Shown piece after piece: positions 7,485-14,347 of a stretch of DNA of 37,261 nt (positions within the stretch are counted from its first letter, which is position 1; the number at the start of each line of letters is the position of its first letter). The notes under the pieces were generated by a model, which saw only the letters and a program-made list of their open reading frames with translations, was not told where the DNA came from and did not search any database. This stretch comes from a virus. The stretch lies in IMG/VR virus record IMGVR_UViG_3300042938_000029, positions 1 to 37,261 of that record; one strand, written 5' to 3'. Both the position numbers and the translations under genes were made by a program.

Positions 7485-8429
7485 TTAATACATTGCTAAT
7501 AGTGGGTCTTGCGTTTTCTTAACTAATTCTCCAATATCGGAATCTGTCATATCTCCAATATCCTTGAATCTTTGGGGGATTCCAATTGATACTGCTCTGT
7601 GCCCCATACCATCAATGACACGACGCACCATCTCTTTACCAGCATCATCGTTGTCAGGAATAAGTATAACATTGTTAAAGTGTTTCGTCAATAGATCAAT
7701 CTGAGTTTTAGATATACTAGAGCCTAGGGTTGCTACCGCTGCAATGCCGCATTGATCTAAACGAATTGCATCAAAGGAGGACTCAACTACATAGACTGTA
7801 TCATGTAATCTTGCCCTATGCAAATTGAAAAGAATCTTTGACTTTGGAAGTTTTGGAGTATTCTTAAAATCCTTGCCCTCCACAGATCGACCAACAAATC
7901 CAACGAACATGTTACCATCTGGAGTTGTAATCGGAACAGTAACCATGTCCTGCTTCTCACTATATCCTAGTGAAAACTTTATCATGCTGTCTTTAGTTAT
8001 ACTCCTAAACTCAAAGTAACGAACCGCCCTAGGAGATTCCAATGCTTGGTTATTTAGTCTCTTGATCATGAGTTCATCAAATGGCTCAAACTCCACTCTT
8101 GTCTCAAGAGCAATGTCAAGGCTATCAACAATGCTACTATCAACCTCAAAAGATTTAATGAATCGAACAGATTCAAAGTAAGTCTTTTTGGTAAGGTTGA
8201 TTACAAAGTCAATAAGACTGATTGATGTGCTACATGAGAAGCAGTAGAAGTGTCCACCATGCTTATCCATTTCCCCTGCGGGAGTGCGGTAGTTATTGTG
8301 AAATGGACAGAACATAATCCATCCATTAGGAACTTCTCCTACTACTTCTACACCTGAGTTTTGAACGACTCGCTTGACTTGTTCTGGGGAGTATAGAGAG
8401 GTCGGTTCTTGTCTAAACCGTCGATACAT
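7485..8429 (-). CDS. DnaG-type DNA primase
   Basis: The 314-residue protein carries the two hallmark domains of DnaG-like primases. The N-terminal CHC2-type zinc finger is C41-x2-H44 with C63-x2-C66. The TOPRIM domain has VVESSFDAI (catalytic Glu) and the metal-binding PDNDDAGK (DxD). It lacks a long C-terminal helicase-interaction domain, so it is a short, phage-sized primase. It would make RNA primers for the replisome. The ATG at 8429 has GAGGGA eight bases upstream, even though it gives an 82-base overlap with the end of the preceding small gene. The helicase gene lies just beyond that gene, and the ssDNA-binding gene follows after 24 bases. Confidence 0.9.
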   Translation of the reverse strand: MYRRFRQEPTSLYSPEQVKRVVQNSGVEVVGEVPNGWIMFCPFHNNYRTPAGEMDKHGGHFYCFSCSTSISLIDFVINLTKKTYFESVRFIKSFEVDSSIVDSLDIALETRVEFEPFDELMIKRLNNQALESPRAVRYFEFRSITKDSMIKFSLGYSEKQDMVTVPITTPDGNMFVGFVGRSVEGKDFKNTPKLPKSKILFNLHRARLHDTVYVVESSFDAIRLDQCGIAAVATLGSSISKTQIDLLTKHFNNVILIPDNDDAGKEMVRRVIDGMGHRAVSIGIPQRFKDIGDMTDSDIGELVKKTQDPLLAMY

Positions 8430-8665
8430 GCGGCTTCCCTCTTTCCAATATATGATCCATATACGCTTAATATAAATTCGTAATGATTACCTTCATATGA
8501 TAGCGACCAGTCTGGATCTATGTCAACACGTTGGACATAACCTTCATCCTTCATTGATTCTGATAATAATCTTATATACTGATCTTTCATGCGTAATATA
8601 AAAGAATCGTCGGCTATTTGTCCGACAAGTTCAAACCTTTTTATTCTTTTATGCATGAAACTCAT
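8348..8665 (-). CDS. Small unknown protein between helicase and primase
   Basis: The gene encodes 105 residues, starting MSFMHKRIKRFELVG. The mix of charged residues and short beta-like segments (FELVGQIADDSFILRM, HYEFILSVYGSYIG) suggests a small soluble alpha/beta protein, but I do not recognise it. There is no Shine-Dalgarno before the ATG at 8665; a TATAAT hexamer ends 6 bases upstream, so it could be read from a leaderless transcript. Its last 82 bases overlap the primase gene in another frame. The position between helicase and primase suggests a replication-associated role, which is inference only. Confidence 0.65.
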   Translation of the reverse strand: MSFMHKRIKRFELVGQIADDSFILRMKDQYIRLLSESMKDEGYVQRVDIDPDWSLSYEGNHYEFILSVYGSYIGKREAACIDGLDKNRPLYTPQNKSSESFKTQV

Positions 8666-8671
8666 TTATTA

Positions 8672-8677
8672 ATTATA
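8672..8677 (-). promoter_or_regulatory. Candidate -10 box upstream of small gene at 8665
   Basis: A TATAAT hexamer on the minus strand ends 6 bases before the ATG at 8665. The upstream TG of an extended -10 is absent and no good -35 is visible, so the evidence is weaker than for the other minus-strand promoters. If real, it would begin transcription at the start codon. Confidence 0.35.
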
Positions 8678-8686
8678 TACTATTGA

Positions 8687-9901
8687 TTACTCAAAATCCT
8701 TGTAAATAAATCTACCGCTGTCAAAGTCAACCTGAACCATAAACTCTCCAAGGAAGCCATTTCTATTCTTCCTGAATACGCACTCCAACACATCGCTATT
8801 TGCAGCACGACCTAAAGCCAAAAGCCAGTCAGCATCATATGCAATCTGACGTGACCAAGAAGTCTGACCAAGTGTTGGTACGCTATTCATATCTGTTACG
8901 TCGTCTGGTGTTGCAGATGAGATGGCTACGATTGGAACTTCCTCGCTAATTGCAAGCAACTTCAGTTCCCGCGAAAGATTCTTCATCTTGACAACCTCAC
9001 TCTCAGTACGAGTATTAGAAGTCATGAGGTTGAGGTAATCAACGAATACGATAGATGGATTATACTGATCAATCTTTCCACGAAGTACTGATGGAGAAAC
9101 CTCTCCAATTCCCTCGTTGGAAATAATATGAATGCTTGGCTTGCCATCAAAGGTCTTGCTCATCCACTTCTTAAACATATCAATCTCTACGTTTCCAGAT
9201 GATAGTTTACGATGACTCCACATACCGTTGCCAATGATTGCAAATAATCTATTACGAACTTCTGCCTCCGTCATTTCAAGGCTGATGATCAGTGGTGACT
9301 TGCCGTGCTTCCATGCCTGTACAGCAAGGTACAAGGCCATCCAAGACTTACCAATAGCAGGGTAAGCAAGAAGGACGCCAAACTGTCCGGGGGTAATTCC
9401 CGCTGGCATATAGTTGTCAAATCCTGCAAGTCCTGTGTAGATTCCATGCATACCGCTTTCCTGTAGCCTCTTGATATTCTCAAAGTATGCTACAGCATCA
9501 TCAACGTTTGAAACATCAAGATCTCGCACTGTTGATGTGATGCGCTTTAGGTTTGCTGTTTCGGTAACAAGAGTGTTGAGGGCATCCGTTGCCTTTCCAT
9601 CTTGAACCTCATTTGCAGCAGAACGAAGCATGATCTTAATATTGTCATTAAGAAAGTCGGTACGCAATTCATCAAGATGATGCTTGGTGCTACCAGTATC
9701 AGATGTATACTCAAAATCAGCAAACTGCTGCTTGACAATGTTTGCAGGAGGTACAGTCTGATTCTGCTCATAGTAGTTTCTTACGAATCCCCACACATCA
9801 TTGTGTGTCCTAAGAATCGTATCAATGTTAGCCTGTAGCAGAATGTGAACCTGCTTGTCATTCAAGACTGCTGATATTGTCTTTGCCTCTAGATTAGCCA
9901 T
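8687..9901 (-). CDS. Replicative DNA helicase, DnaB/RecA-fold ATPase
   Basis: The 404-residue protein is a hexameric-type helicase. A helical N-terminal region (1-130) precedes a RecA-fold motor. Walker A reads AYPAIGKS at 179-186, with Ala in place of the usual first Gly, as happens in phage DnaB relatives. SLEM with Glu209 follows, then Walker B IVFVDYLN with Asp288, and an RELKLLA segment followed by a probable arginine-finger region (FRKNRNG) near the C terminus. It would unwind DNA ahead of the DnaE polymerase and work with the primase encoded downstream. Its ATG overlaps the preceding small gene by 8 bases, suggesting coupling to it. Confidence 0.88.
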   Translation of the reverse strand: MANLEAKTISAVLNDKQVHILLQANIDTILRTHNDVWGFVRNYYEQNQTVPPANIVKQQFADFEYTSDTGSTKHHLDELRTDFLNDNIKIMLRSAANEVQDGKATDALNTLVTETANLKRITSTVRDLDVSNVDDAVAYFENIKRLQESGMHGIYTGLAGFDNYMPAGITPGQFGVLLAYPAIGKSWMALYLAVQAWKHGKSPLIISLEMTEAEVRNRLFAIIGNGMWSHRKLSSGNVEIDMFKKWMSKTFDGKPSIHIISNEGIGEVSPSVLRGKIDQYNPSIVFVDYLNLMTSNTRTESEVVKMKNLSRELKLLAISEEVPIVAISSATPDDVTDMNSVPTLGQTSWSRQIAYDADWLLALGRAANSDVLECVFRKNRNGFLGEFMVQVDFDSGRFIYKDFE

Positions 9902-10202
9902 TCACCCATTCCTTTGCCTTCTGTCGCATTTCTGCCCGAAATTCTCTGTCTTCTTTACTTGCCTTCATGGATTCTAGCAGGCGGCCAGCGTTATTGGCAA
10001 ATGCCTTCCATGTGGGACGTTCCTGAATACTAAAATAGTATTCCATTGCCCTGTACAACTCATCTATATCAAAAGATTCCAAGAGGGCGTCTGCTGCCCA
10101 CTGCTCATTGTACTTATTGATAGTGGGCGCAGACATGCCTTTCATCTTGCATGACCTTTCGAACCTAGTGATAAGTGCAAACCTATCCTTGCGATCAGCC
10201 AT
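9894..10202 (-). CDS. Small helical protein, possible helicase partner
   Basis: This gene encodes 102 residues, highly charged and predicted to be mainly helical, with MADRKDRFALITRF at the start and a basic C-terminal helix. No catalytic or zinc motif is visible. It ends 8 bases inside the helicase gene and starts 8 bases after the preceding small gene. In several phages a small protein encoded directly before the helicase loads it onto ssDNA, so a helicase-loader role is a fair guess from position. The sequence itself does not show this. Confidence 0.65.
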   Translation of the reverse strand: MADRKDRFALITRFERSCKMKGMSAPTINKYNEQWAADALLESFDIDELYRAMEYYFSIQERPTWKAFANNAGRLLESMKASKEDREFRAEMRQKAKEWVNG

Positions 10203-10210
10203 GACTCTCC

Positions 10211-10414
10211 TTAAATATAGACGGTAACGTAATGAATTCCTTCTTCAAATGAAGTGTTTACGGCATTAACACTTGCAAAGTCGCTAACAAGATCGCTCTT
10301 CTTTAGTAACTTAGCCATTTGCTTAAAGGCATCTGCTGGACTCTCTCCATAGGAACAAAGCACGATTGGATTTTCGTTTCTTGCTTCATATCGTCCACTA
10401 TGATCATTGCTCAT
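10211..10414 (-). CDS. Small unknown protein
   Basis: The gene encodes 67 residues. A likely beta-alpha-beta order (NPIVLCSYGESP, then a helix ADAFKQMAKLLKK, then a final strand HYVTVYI) suggests a compact alpha/beta fold. The start codon overlaps the preceding gene as ATGA (10411-10414), so translation is probably coupled. It has no recognisable motif. It belongs to the start of the replication operon that follows the promoter at 10636-10664. Confidence 0.6.
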   Translation of the reverse strand: MSNDHSGRYEARNENPIVLCSYGESPADAFKQMAKLLKKSDLVSDFASVNAVNTSFEEGIHYVTVYI

Positions 10415-10608
10415 GCTAGTTCTTCCTTTGCCTCATTGAGTTTTTCCATTAGTTGATTTTCTACAAACTGATAAATACGATCAGATGCTTCCTTGGCTGT
10501 TTCATCTTCATGCTTGTAATCTGTCACTTGACAGTCAAGACGAAGATTTTGAAAATTACCCGTATTAAAAGTGTAACCTAATGACCAAGCGATTCTGGTT
10601 TCTTCCAT
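10411..10608 (-). CDS. Small conserved phage protein, first gene of replication operon
   Basis: The 65-residue protein has an N-terminal beta-rich part containing NTGNFQNLRLD and a C-terminal amphipathic helix ending EKLNEAKEEL. Proteins of this pattern occur widely in phages, but I know of no assigned function. An AAAGG element lies about 7 bases before the ATG at 10608. It is the first gene after a consensus-like promoter and is joined to the next gene by an ATGA overlap. Confidence 0.65.
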   Translation of the reverse strand: MEETRIAWSLGYTFNTGNFQNLRLDCQVTDYKHEDETAKEASDRIYQFVENQLMEKLNEAKEELA

Positions 10609-10635
10609 GTAAAGCCTTTCCTAGTTGATGGACCT

Positions 10636-10664
10636 ATCTTATTGGATTAAACGTGAATAGTCAA
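10636..10664 (-). promoter_or_regulatory. Sigma70-like promoter for the replication operon
   Basis: On the minus strand TTGACT (10659-10664) and TAAGAT (10636-10641) are separated by exactly 17 bases. They lie in the gap between the helix-turn-helix gene stop (10668) and the first small replication gene (ATG 10608). This is the only clear -35/-10 pair with ideal spacing in the window. It is well placed to drive the early or middle replication genes independently of the structural operon. Confidence 0.6.
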
Positions 10665-10667
10665 GAC

Positions 10668-11210
10668 CTAGACAGTCTCACTAAATACAGGAATAAATCT
10701 TCCCTCATTATTCTTTACATAATAAATAAGACCCTCACCCATTGCATACTTGAGTTCTTGTTCTGTTGGAGTTTTATTATTTGTTATCATTCCATCTTTT
10801 CTTGCCCTGCCCATATGGGTCTGAGCCATAAGATTTCTTGCTTCCCAGATATGATCTTCACTATAATAACTGAGATGATGAAATGCTGTTCTGCCATCTG
10901 GCAGTTGTCCTATAGGAGGAGGGAGCATTCCTGCTTTAACTAGTCTAGGTATGCTTTTTCTATGATAGTTAAGAAGTCTTGCTGTTTCTGCTATTGTAAA
11001 GGCTCTTTTTCTCTTTCTTTTAAATTCTACCAGAGTCGCAGTCATCTGTAAAGACTTCGTGCAGTTCCAAAGAATGACAATTCCTTGAGCACGGCTGACA
11101 TGAATTATTCTTACTAAATCTCCATCAAGAAACCAAGCCTTTTTATTCTTTCTATGTATTACTTGGATATATGATCTTTCATTCTCATCTTCTCCATGTT
11201 CCATAGCCAT
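10668..11210 (-). CDS. Helix-turn-helix DNA-binding protein
   Basis: The 180-residue protein has an N-terminal beta-rich domain (about 12-65), a basic linker (KRKRKR at 64-69) and a MerR-like helix-turn-helix at about 70-100 (FTIAETARLL, then HRKSIPRLVKAGMLPPP). A C-terminal region contains GRARKDG and a final beta hairpin. The same arrangement occurs in actinophage proteins annotated as helix-turn-helix proteins. The ATG at 11210 has GGAG seven bases upstream and lies 52 bases inside the preceding zinc-ribbon gene. Its position between the structural genes and the replication promoter suggests a transcription regulator that switches between the two programmes, but the target is unknown. Confidence 0.75.
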   Translation of the reverse strand: MAMEHGEDENERSYIQVIHRKNKKAWFLDGDLVRIIHVSRAQGIVILWNCTKSLQMTATLVEFKRKRKRAFTIAETARLLNYHRKSIPRLVKAGMLPPPIGQLPDGRTAFHHLSYYSEDHIWEARNLMAQTHMGRARKDGMITNNKTPTEQELKYAMGEGLIYYVKNNEGRFIPVFSETV

Positions 11211-11350
11211 GAGATTTCTCCATCTGATTGATCAAAATTATGATAAAACACTCTTGTTCCGCATCTTATGCAAAACGTTTCCATATGATTATGCTCAGAA
11301 AATGCTCTATCAATAAACATTCTTCCAGTGCATTTTTTACAAATTAACAT
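11159..11350 (-). CDS. Small zinc-ribbon protein
   Basis: The gene encodes 63 residues with CKKC at 4-7 and CIRC at 27-30, a typical four-cysteine zinc ribbon. The C-terminal half contains an aromatic- and Met-rich stretch (SWLWNMEKM) that may make protein contacts. An extended -10 (TGATATACT) ends 9 bases before the ATG at 11350, so the transcript would have almost no leader. It overlaps the helix-turn-helix gene and is probably co-expressed with it. A role as a transcription accessory or anti-host RNA-polymerase factor is conceivable but not shown. Confidence 0.65.
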   Translation of the reverse strand: MLICKKCTGRMFIDRAFSEHNHMETFCIRCGTRVFYHNFDQSDGEISWLWNMEKMRMKDHISK

Positions 11351-11359
11351 AGTGGCATA

Positions 11360-11368
11360 AGTATATCA
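11360..11368 (-). promoter_or_regulatory. Extended -10 promoter upstream of zinc-ribbon/HTH genes
   Basis: The minus strand reads TGATATACT, matching TGnTATAAT with one change. It occupies the short gap between the tail-tip gene stop (11369) and the zinc-ribbon ATG (11350). It would give the regulatory pair its own transcript, separate from the structural operon. Confidence 0.45.
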
Positions 11369-11812
11369 TTAAGGTTGAGGGATACCTACGGCAATAACGT
11401 TTATTGCTGCCGTGGCAGTTCCAGATCTATTAAATTTCAATACACCTGTTAACTGAGAAGTAGTTATAGTTCTAATACTGACAATAACGTCATCGCTGAT
11501 ATCGCTGGTTCCAGTGTTCATAATGGTTGCAGTGGCAATTGGTGGGTACTGAAAGTATGTGCCAAAATCAAAAGTAAAGGGTAGACTGTCTCCAACCTTT
11601 ACTGTTTGATTGATTGCGACATCCTTATACCCAGCAACAATTTTTGCTGACCTTGTTGGAATTGTTTTTGATCCAACATCCCTCATGTTTACGGTAGTAT
11701 AGTTATAGTTTGCATCAGAAATCTGACTTGAAATTTTATTAATCTCTGTAGCAACGTCATAGAGATATGTAACATCTATTGGTTGACCACGATCTGGTGT
11801 AGGTATTGCCAT
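11369..11812 (-). CDS. Putative virion tip/appendage protein
   Basis: The 147-residue protein begins with a polar helical segment (1-45, PTPDRGQPIDVTYLYDVATEIN), which could trimerise or anchor it. A beta-rich domain (about 60-147) follows, with FTFDFGTYFQYPPIATATI and a final INVIAVGIPQP. The beta domain resembles the six-stranded H-type lectin-like ends seen on phage appendage proteins, which suggests surface recognition. The AGGAGA ribosome binding site is about 7 bases before the ATG, and an extended -10 lies a little further upstream. It is the last structural gene of the tail cluster. Confidence 0.55.
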   Translation of the reverse strand: MAIPTPDRGQPIDVTYLYDVATEINKISSQISDANYNYTTVNMRDVGSKTIPTRSAKIVAGYKDVAINQTVKVGDSLPFTFDFGTYFQYPPIATATIMNTGTSDISDDVIVSIRTITTSQLTGVLKFNRSGTATAAINVIAVGIPQP

Positions 11813-11828
11813 ATTATTCTCCTAATTG

Positions 11829-11837
11829 ATTATATCA
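11829..11837 (-). promoter_or_regulatory. Extended -10 promoter for last tail-tip gene
   Basis: The minus strand reads TGATATAAT immediately after the stop of the preceding gene (11838). It is followed by a short leader carrying AGGAGA and the ATG at 11812. This promoter could give extra expression of the appendage protein. Confidence 0.5.
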
Positions 11838-12320
11838 TTATACAGTGTGATTAAGTGTTTCATATAATAAAAATGGTGCATATTGTGCTTTTGCTGGTGC
11901 AGGATATACTGCTATAGAATATGTTGTTTCGTATATTCTAATTGAAAATCTATTTGGTGTGCTGGAAACTAAAACGCCACCATTGTAAAATTCTGATGGA
12001 ATAATCGTGCTGATACTATTGTTGCTAGTATTTTGTAGAAAAATCCAATCACCTGGTTCTCCTGGCTTACCCCACCTAATCCAAACATCATATGAGTTTA
12101 CATCTGCAACAATATTCCACACAGCACTGACAATAGTTCCAGCCTTTGACACAGGTATGGTAACTGCGGTATAATCTCTTTGGATTGGAATATTAAAAAT
12201 TGGTGACCAATAGGAAAACTTACTTTTATCCTCTGAAACCAATCTATATCTGATTGGATATGACTCTGATGATCCACTTACTGGAGGCAAGTCTTCTTTT
12301 TTTATAATAAGTATTGCCAT
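11838..12320 (-). CDS. Minor tail protein with a fibronectin-like beta domain
   Basis: The 160-residue protein opens with MAILIIKKEDLPP and then reads as a single beta-sandwich of fibronectin-III character: YPIRYRLVSEDKSKFSYWSPIF, then paired strands ending in FSIRIYETTY. Such short proteins often follow the tail hub in actinophages and decorate the tip or bind carbohydrate. The start overlaps the previous stop by one base (TAATG), so translation is coupled. No enzyme motif is visible. Confidence 0.55.
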   Translation of the reverse strand: MAILIIKKEDLPPVSGSSESYPIRYRLVSEDKSKFSYWSPIFNIPIQRDYTAVTIPVSKAGTIVSAVWNIVADVNSYDVWIRWGKPGEPGDWIFLQNTSNNSISTIIPSEFYNGGVLVSSTPNRFSIRIYETTYSIAVYPAPAKAQYAPFLLYETLNHTV

Positions 12321-13657
12321 TATACTATTCCTAGATTAAACCTAAAATCAATATAATTGTTTGTATTTTGATTCTTTATGATTGGATCTCCTGTATCAGT
12401 TCTTACAACTGAGTACCCAGATAATTTATACAGTGGGTTAGTTGTTGTAACGTTTTCAATTCTAAAAGCATCAAATGCTAAATAGTGATCTGTAGAAGGT
12501 GACATTCCTGCTGAAGTTATCTGTGTAAATATTCTGCAAATTTTAATTGTTGTAGAACTAAACTCTGGACTCGTTATGAGTTGGCTAATTGGTATCTCTA
12601 CAACATGATATCTGCTTGTTGCAAACTCTGTTCCATTGATTTGAATTTCAGCCTTAGCATATCCTGTTGCAACCTGTTCAACTTCATTCTTATAGAATTG
12701 TATAAGTATCTTTACATTATTTGGAAGTGTTTCTGCAATCTCTGTTTTATCAACTAATGAGAAAGCAATTTTTAGAATATCGTTTGCACTGTTTCTGCTG
12801 ATATCAAAACTTATACCATTAAGATGGATATGTTCTGCTGAACCCTCCCAAGATCCAGAACTTCCAGTAATTATTGAAGTATCCCCACGCATCAATAACG
12901 TTGTCGTCAGGTATCTTGCACCTTCTTTTCTAGCCTTTCTTACAGAGTTTTGAAACAATGGATCTGAAGTTAATGCATAAAATATTGTGTTGCCGTTATC
13001 CTCTATATCCGTTGTATTGTTTCCAACGTTGGTATTAATAACAGGGTCATAGATTGACGTACCGTGGCCCTTCCAAGATTCAGAAAAATCAAATATTATC
13101 CTGCTATCAAAATTAATTGCAAGCGTATTGCTAGGAGCAGACCAGACACCAATTTCAGATATCTCATACCTTTCACTTGTTGGTAACTCTGCTGTCAAAG
13201 AAACCTTAGTTTTTGATACATTGACATTGCCTACTGGACTTACCGCAGCAGAAACGACATTTGTATTTGTTTTAGAATAATTAAAGGTGGTGCTTGTTGG
13301 GACACCAGACACACTATATGTTCCATTAAAGGTAGCATCAACACCAGTTATGATTACTGAGTCACCTATAGTTATATTGTGTGCTACAGAGGTAGTCAAT
13401 GTAGCAATATTTGATGTCAAACTTTTATTATTTATATCAAAATTATATTCTTGATTAACAAAACCCTTGGACGTAATGGGAACTCTGAACATTTCAAAGT
13501 CAAGAATTTCTTTTTCAAGTAATGTTATTGTTGATGGAGCCGTATCATTGCCATCAAGTGGAACTGCTCCACAGCCCACCGCAATATGGGTAGCGTAAGA
13601 AGGAACTTGACTAAGCAAGTACCTTGAAATAATCTCTTTACCTTGATTCGTAATCAT
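12320..13657 (-). CDS. Tail tip/baseplate protein with an inserted beta module
   Basis: This 445-residue protein begins MITNQGKEIISRYLLSQ and continues with the pattern ATHIAVGCGAVPL, typical of a family of actinophage tail-tip proteins. A segment at residues about 80-145 (HNITIGDSVIITGVD, then FNGTYSV) looks inserted between FRVPITSKGFVNQE and VSLTAELPTSERYEISEIG, which would otherwise be continuous. The C-terminal half is a beta-sandwich (WKGHGTSIYDP to HYLAFDAFRIEN) that may bind carbohydrate. I chose ATG 13657, which overlaps the previous stop by one base (TGATG); a TTG one codon earlier is possible but less likely. It probably acts in host recognition or baseplate assembly. Confidence 0.65.
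   Translation of the reverse strand: MITNQGKEIISRYLLSQVPSYATHIAVGCGAVPLDGNDTAPSTITLLEKEILDFEMFRVPITSKGFVNQEYNFDINNKSLTSNIATLTTSVAHNITIGDSVIITGVDATFNGTYSVSGVPTSTTFNYSKTNTNVVSAAVSPVGNVNVSKTKVSLTAELPTSERYEISEIGVWSAPSNTLAINFDSRIIFDFSESWKGHGTSIYDPVINTNVGNNTTDIEDNGNTIFYALTSDPLFQNSVRKARKEGARYLTTTLLMRGDTSIITGSSGSWEGSAEHIHLNGISFDISRNSANDILKIAFSLVDKTEIAETLPNNVKILIQFYKNEVEQVATGYAKAEIQINGTEFATSRYHVVEIPISQLITSPEFSSTTIKICRIFTQITSAGMSPSTDHYLAFDAFRIENVTTTNPLYKLSGYSVVRTDTGDPIIKNQNTNNYIDFRFNLGIV
13215..13425 (-). repeat. Beta module copy E, inserted in the tail-tip protein
   Basis: This encodes about 65 residues with the pattern H-x-(F/I)-x-(I/V)-(G/N)-D-(S/K)-(V/I)-x-(V/I)-x-(S/G)-x-V-D, then NGxYxV and a threonine-rich final strand. 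It is clearly related at protein level to the copy at about 15510-15710 in the large tail protein, where HSFIVNDSITVSSVDAALNG aligns with HNITIGDSVIITGVDATFNG. The DNA copies are diverged. The fold resembles the small FCCH-like beta domains often found in phage structural proteins. Confidence 0.6.
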
Positions 13658-14346
13658 CAAATATCAACCTCGTTAATTGTACCACTGGACGCTATCTGAT
13701 AGTGTATTTCTTCATCACTCAGCACATCGTCAATTTCTATTATTAAATCCCCGTCTTCATTAAAATATGGAATATTCATTCCTCTTAATATTAAGTCAAT
13801 TGCAAAACGAGAAAAGAATGTGTCAAAAGAAGATCCAACAGCGATCACATTGTTTGGATTAAACTGCCCCCAGATACTTCCTATGTTGCTAATTGGAGAA
13901 TAGATAACATCTTGACCACTTACTGTATCTTCTCTAGCAATATTTATTAATTCCATGCCGCCAATTTGCTCATATAATAATTCAGTCAATTGTTGAATTG
14001 AAACAGTGTCTTCATTAAACACAACGGTATCTATAGGAGCCTGTTTTATTGAAGTAATGCTAGATGTTATTGGAACAAATGTAGGAAGCAGAGGTGCTGG
14101 TGGTGGAGCGGGGGGAGCGGGTGCTGCGCCACCACCGCCACCATTGCCTCCATTGTCAACGTTATCTACTACGGGATTACCCCTTGGAACACCCACTTCT
14201 GGACCACTTGGCACATAAGGTTTTGGTGGTACATATGGCTGAGGGGGAGGGGGGGGGATTATGTTAATCATACCCCCTCCAGTAAATGGTTTTGGAGGAG
14301 GAGTATAAGTTCCTGATGAGCCTCTCGGTGGTGGTTTTGCAGCCAT
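13657..14346 (-). CDS. Proline/glycine-rich tail protein
   Basis: The 229-residue protein has an extended low-complexity N-terminal half (1-90) of proline runs separated by aromatic, Gly and Ser residues, including PPPPPQPYVPPKPYVP and a GGNGGGGG stretch. A C-terminal globular domain (about 95-229) ends in YFNEDGDLIIEIDDVLSDEEI and would be acidic and alpha/beta. The architecture suggests a flexible arm connecting a conserved domain to the tail tip. It starts one base from the previous stop and overlaps the next start. A run of nine C residues on the coding strand (14249-14257) lies in the proline tract. The domain is not one I can name. Confidence 0.6.
   Translation of the reverse strand: MAAKPPPRGSSGTYTPPPKPFTGGGMINIIPPPPPQPYVPPKPYVPSGPEVGVPRGNPVVDNVDNGGNGGGGGAAPAPPAPPPAPLLPTFVPITSSITSIKQAPIDTVVFNEDTVSIQQLTELLYEQIGGMELINIAREDTVSGQDVIYSPISNIGSIWGQFNPNNVIAVGSSFDTFFSRFAIDLILRGMNIPYFNEDGDLIIEIDDVLSDEEIHYQIASSGTINEVDI
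14249..14257 (-). repeat. Homopolymer tract C9 in the proline-rich coding region
   Basis: Nine G on the plus strand (C on the coding strand) lie within the poly-proline codons, next to a second C5 run. Such tracts are prone to slippage in replication and to sequencing error. Here the frame is intact. Confidence 0.8.
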
Positions 14347-14347
14347 A

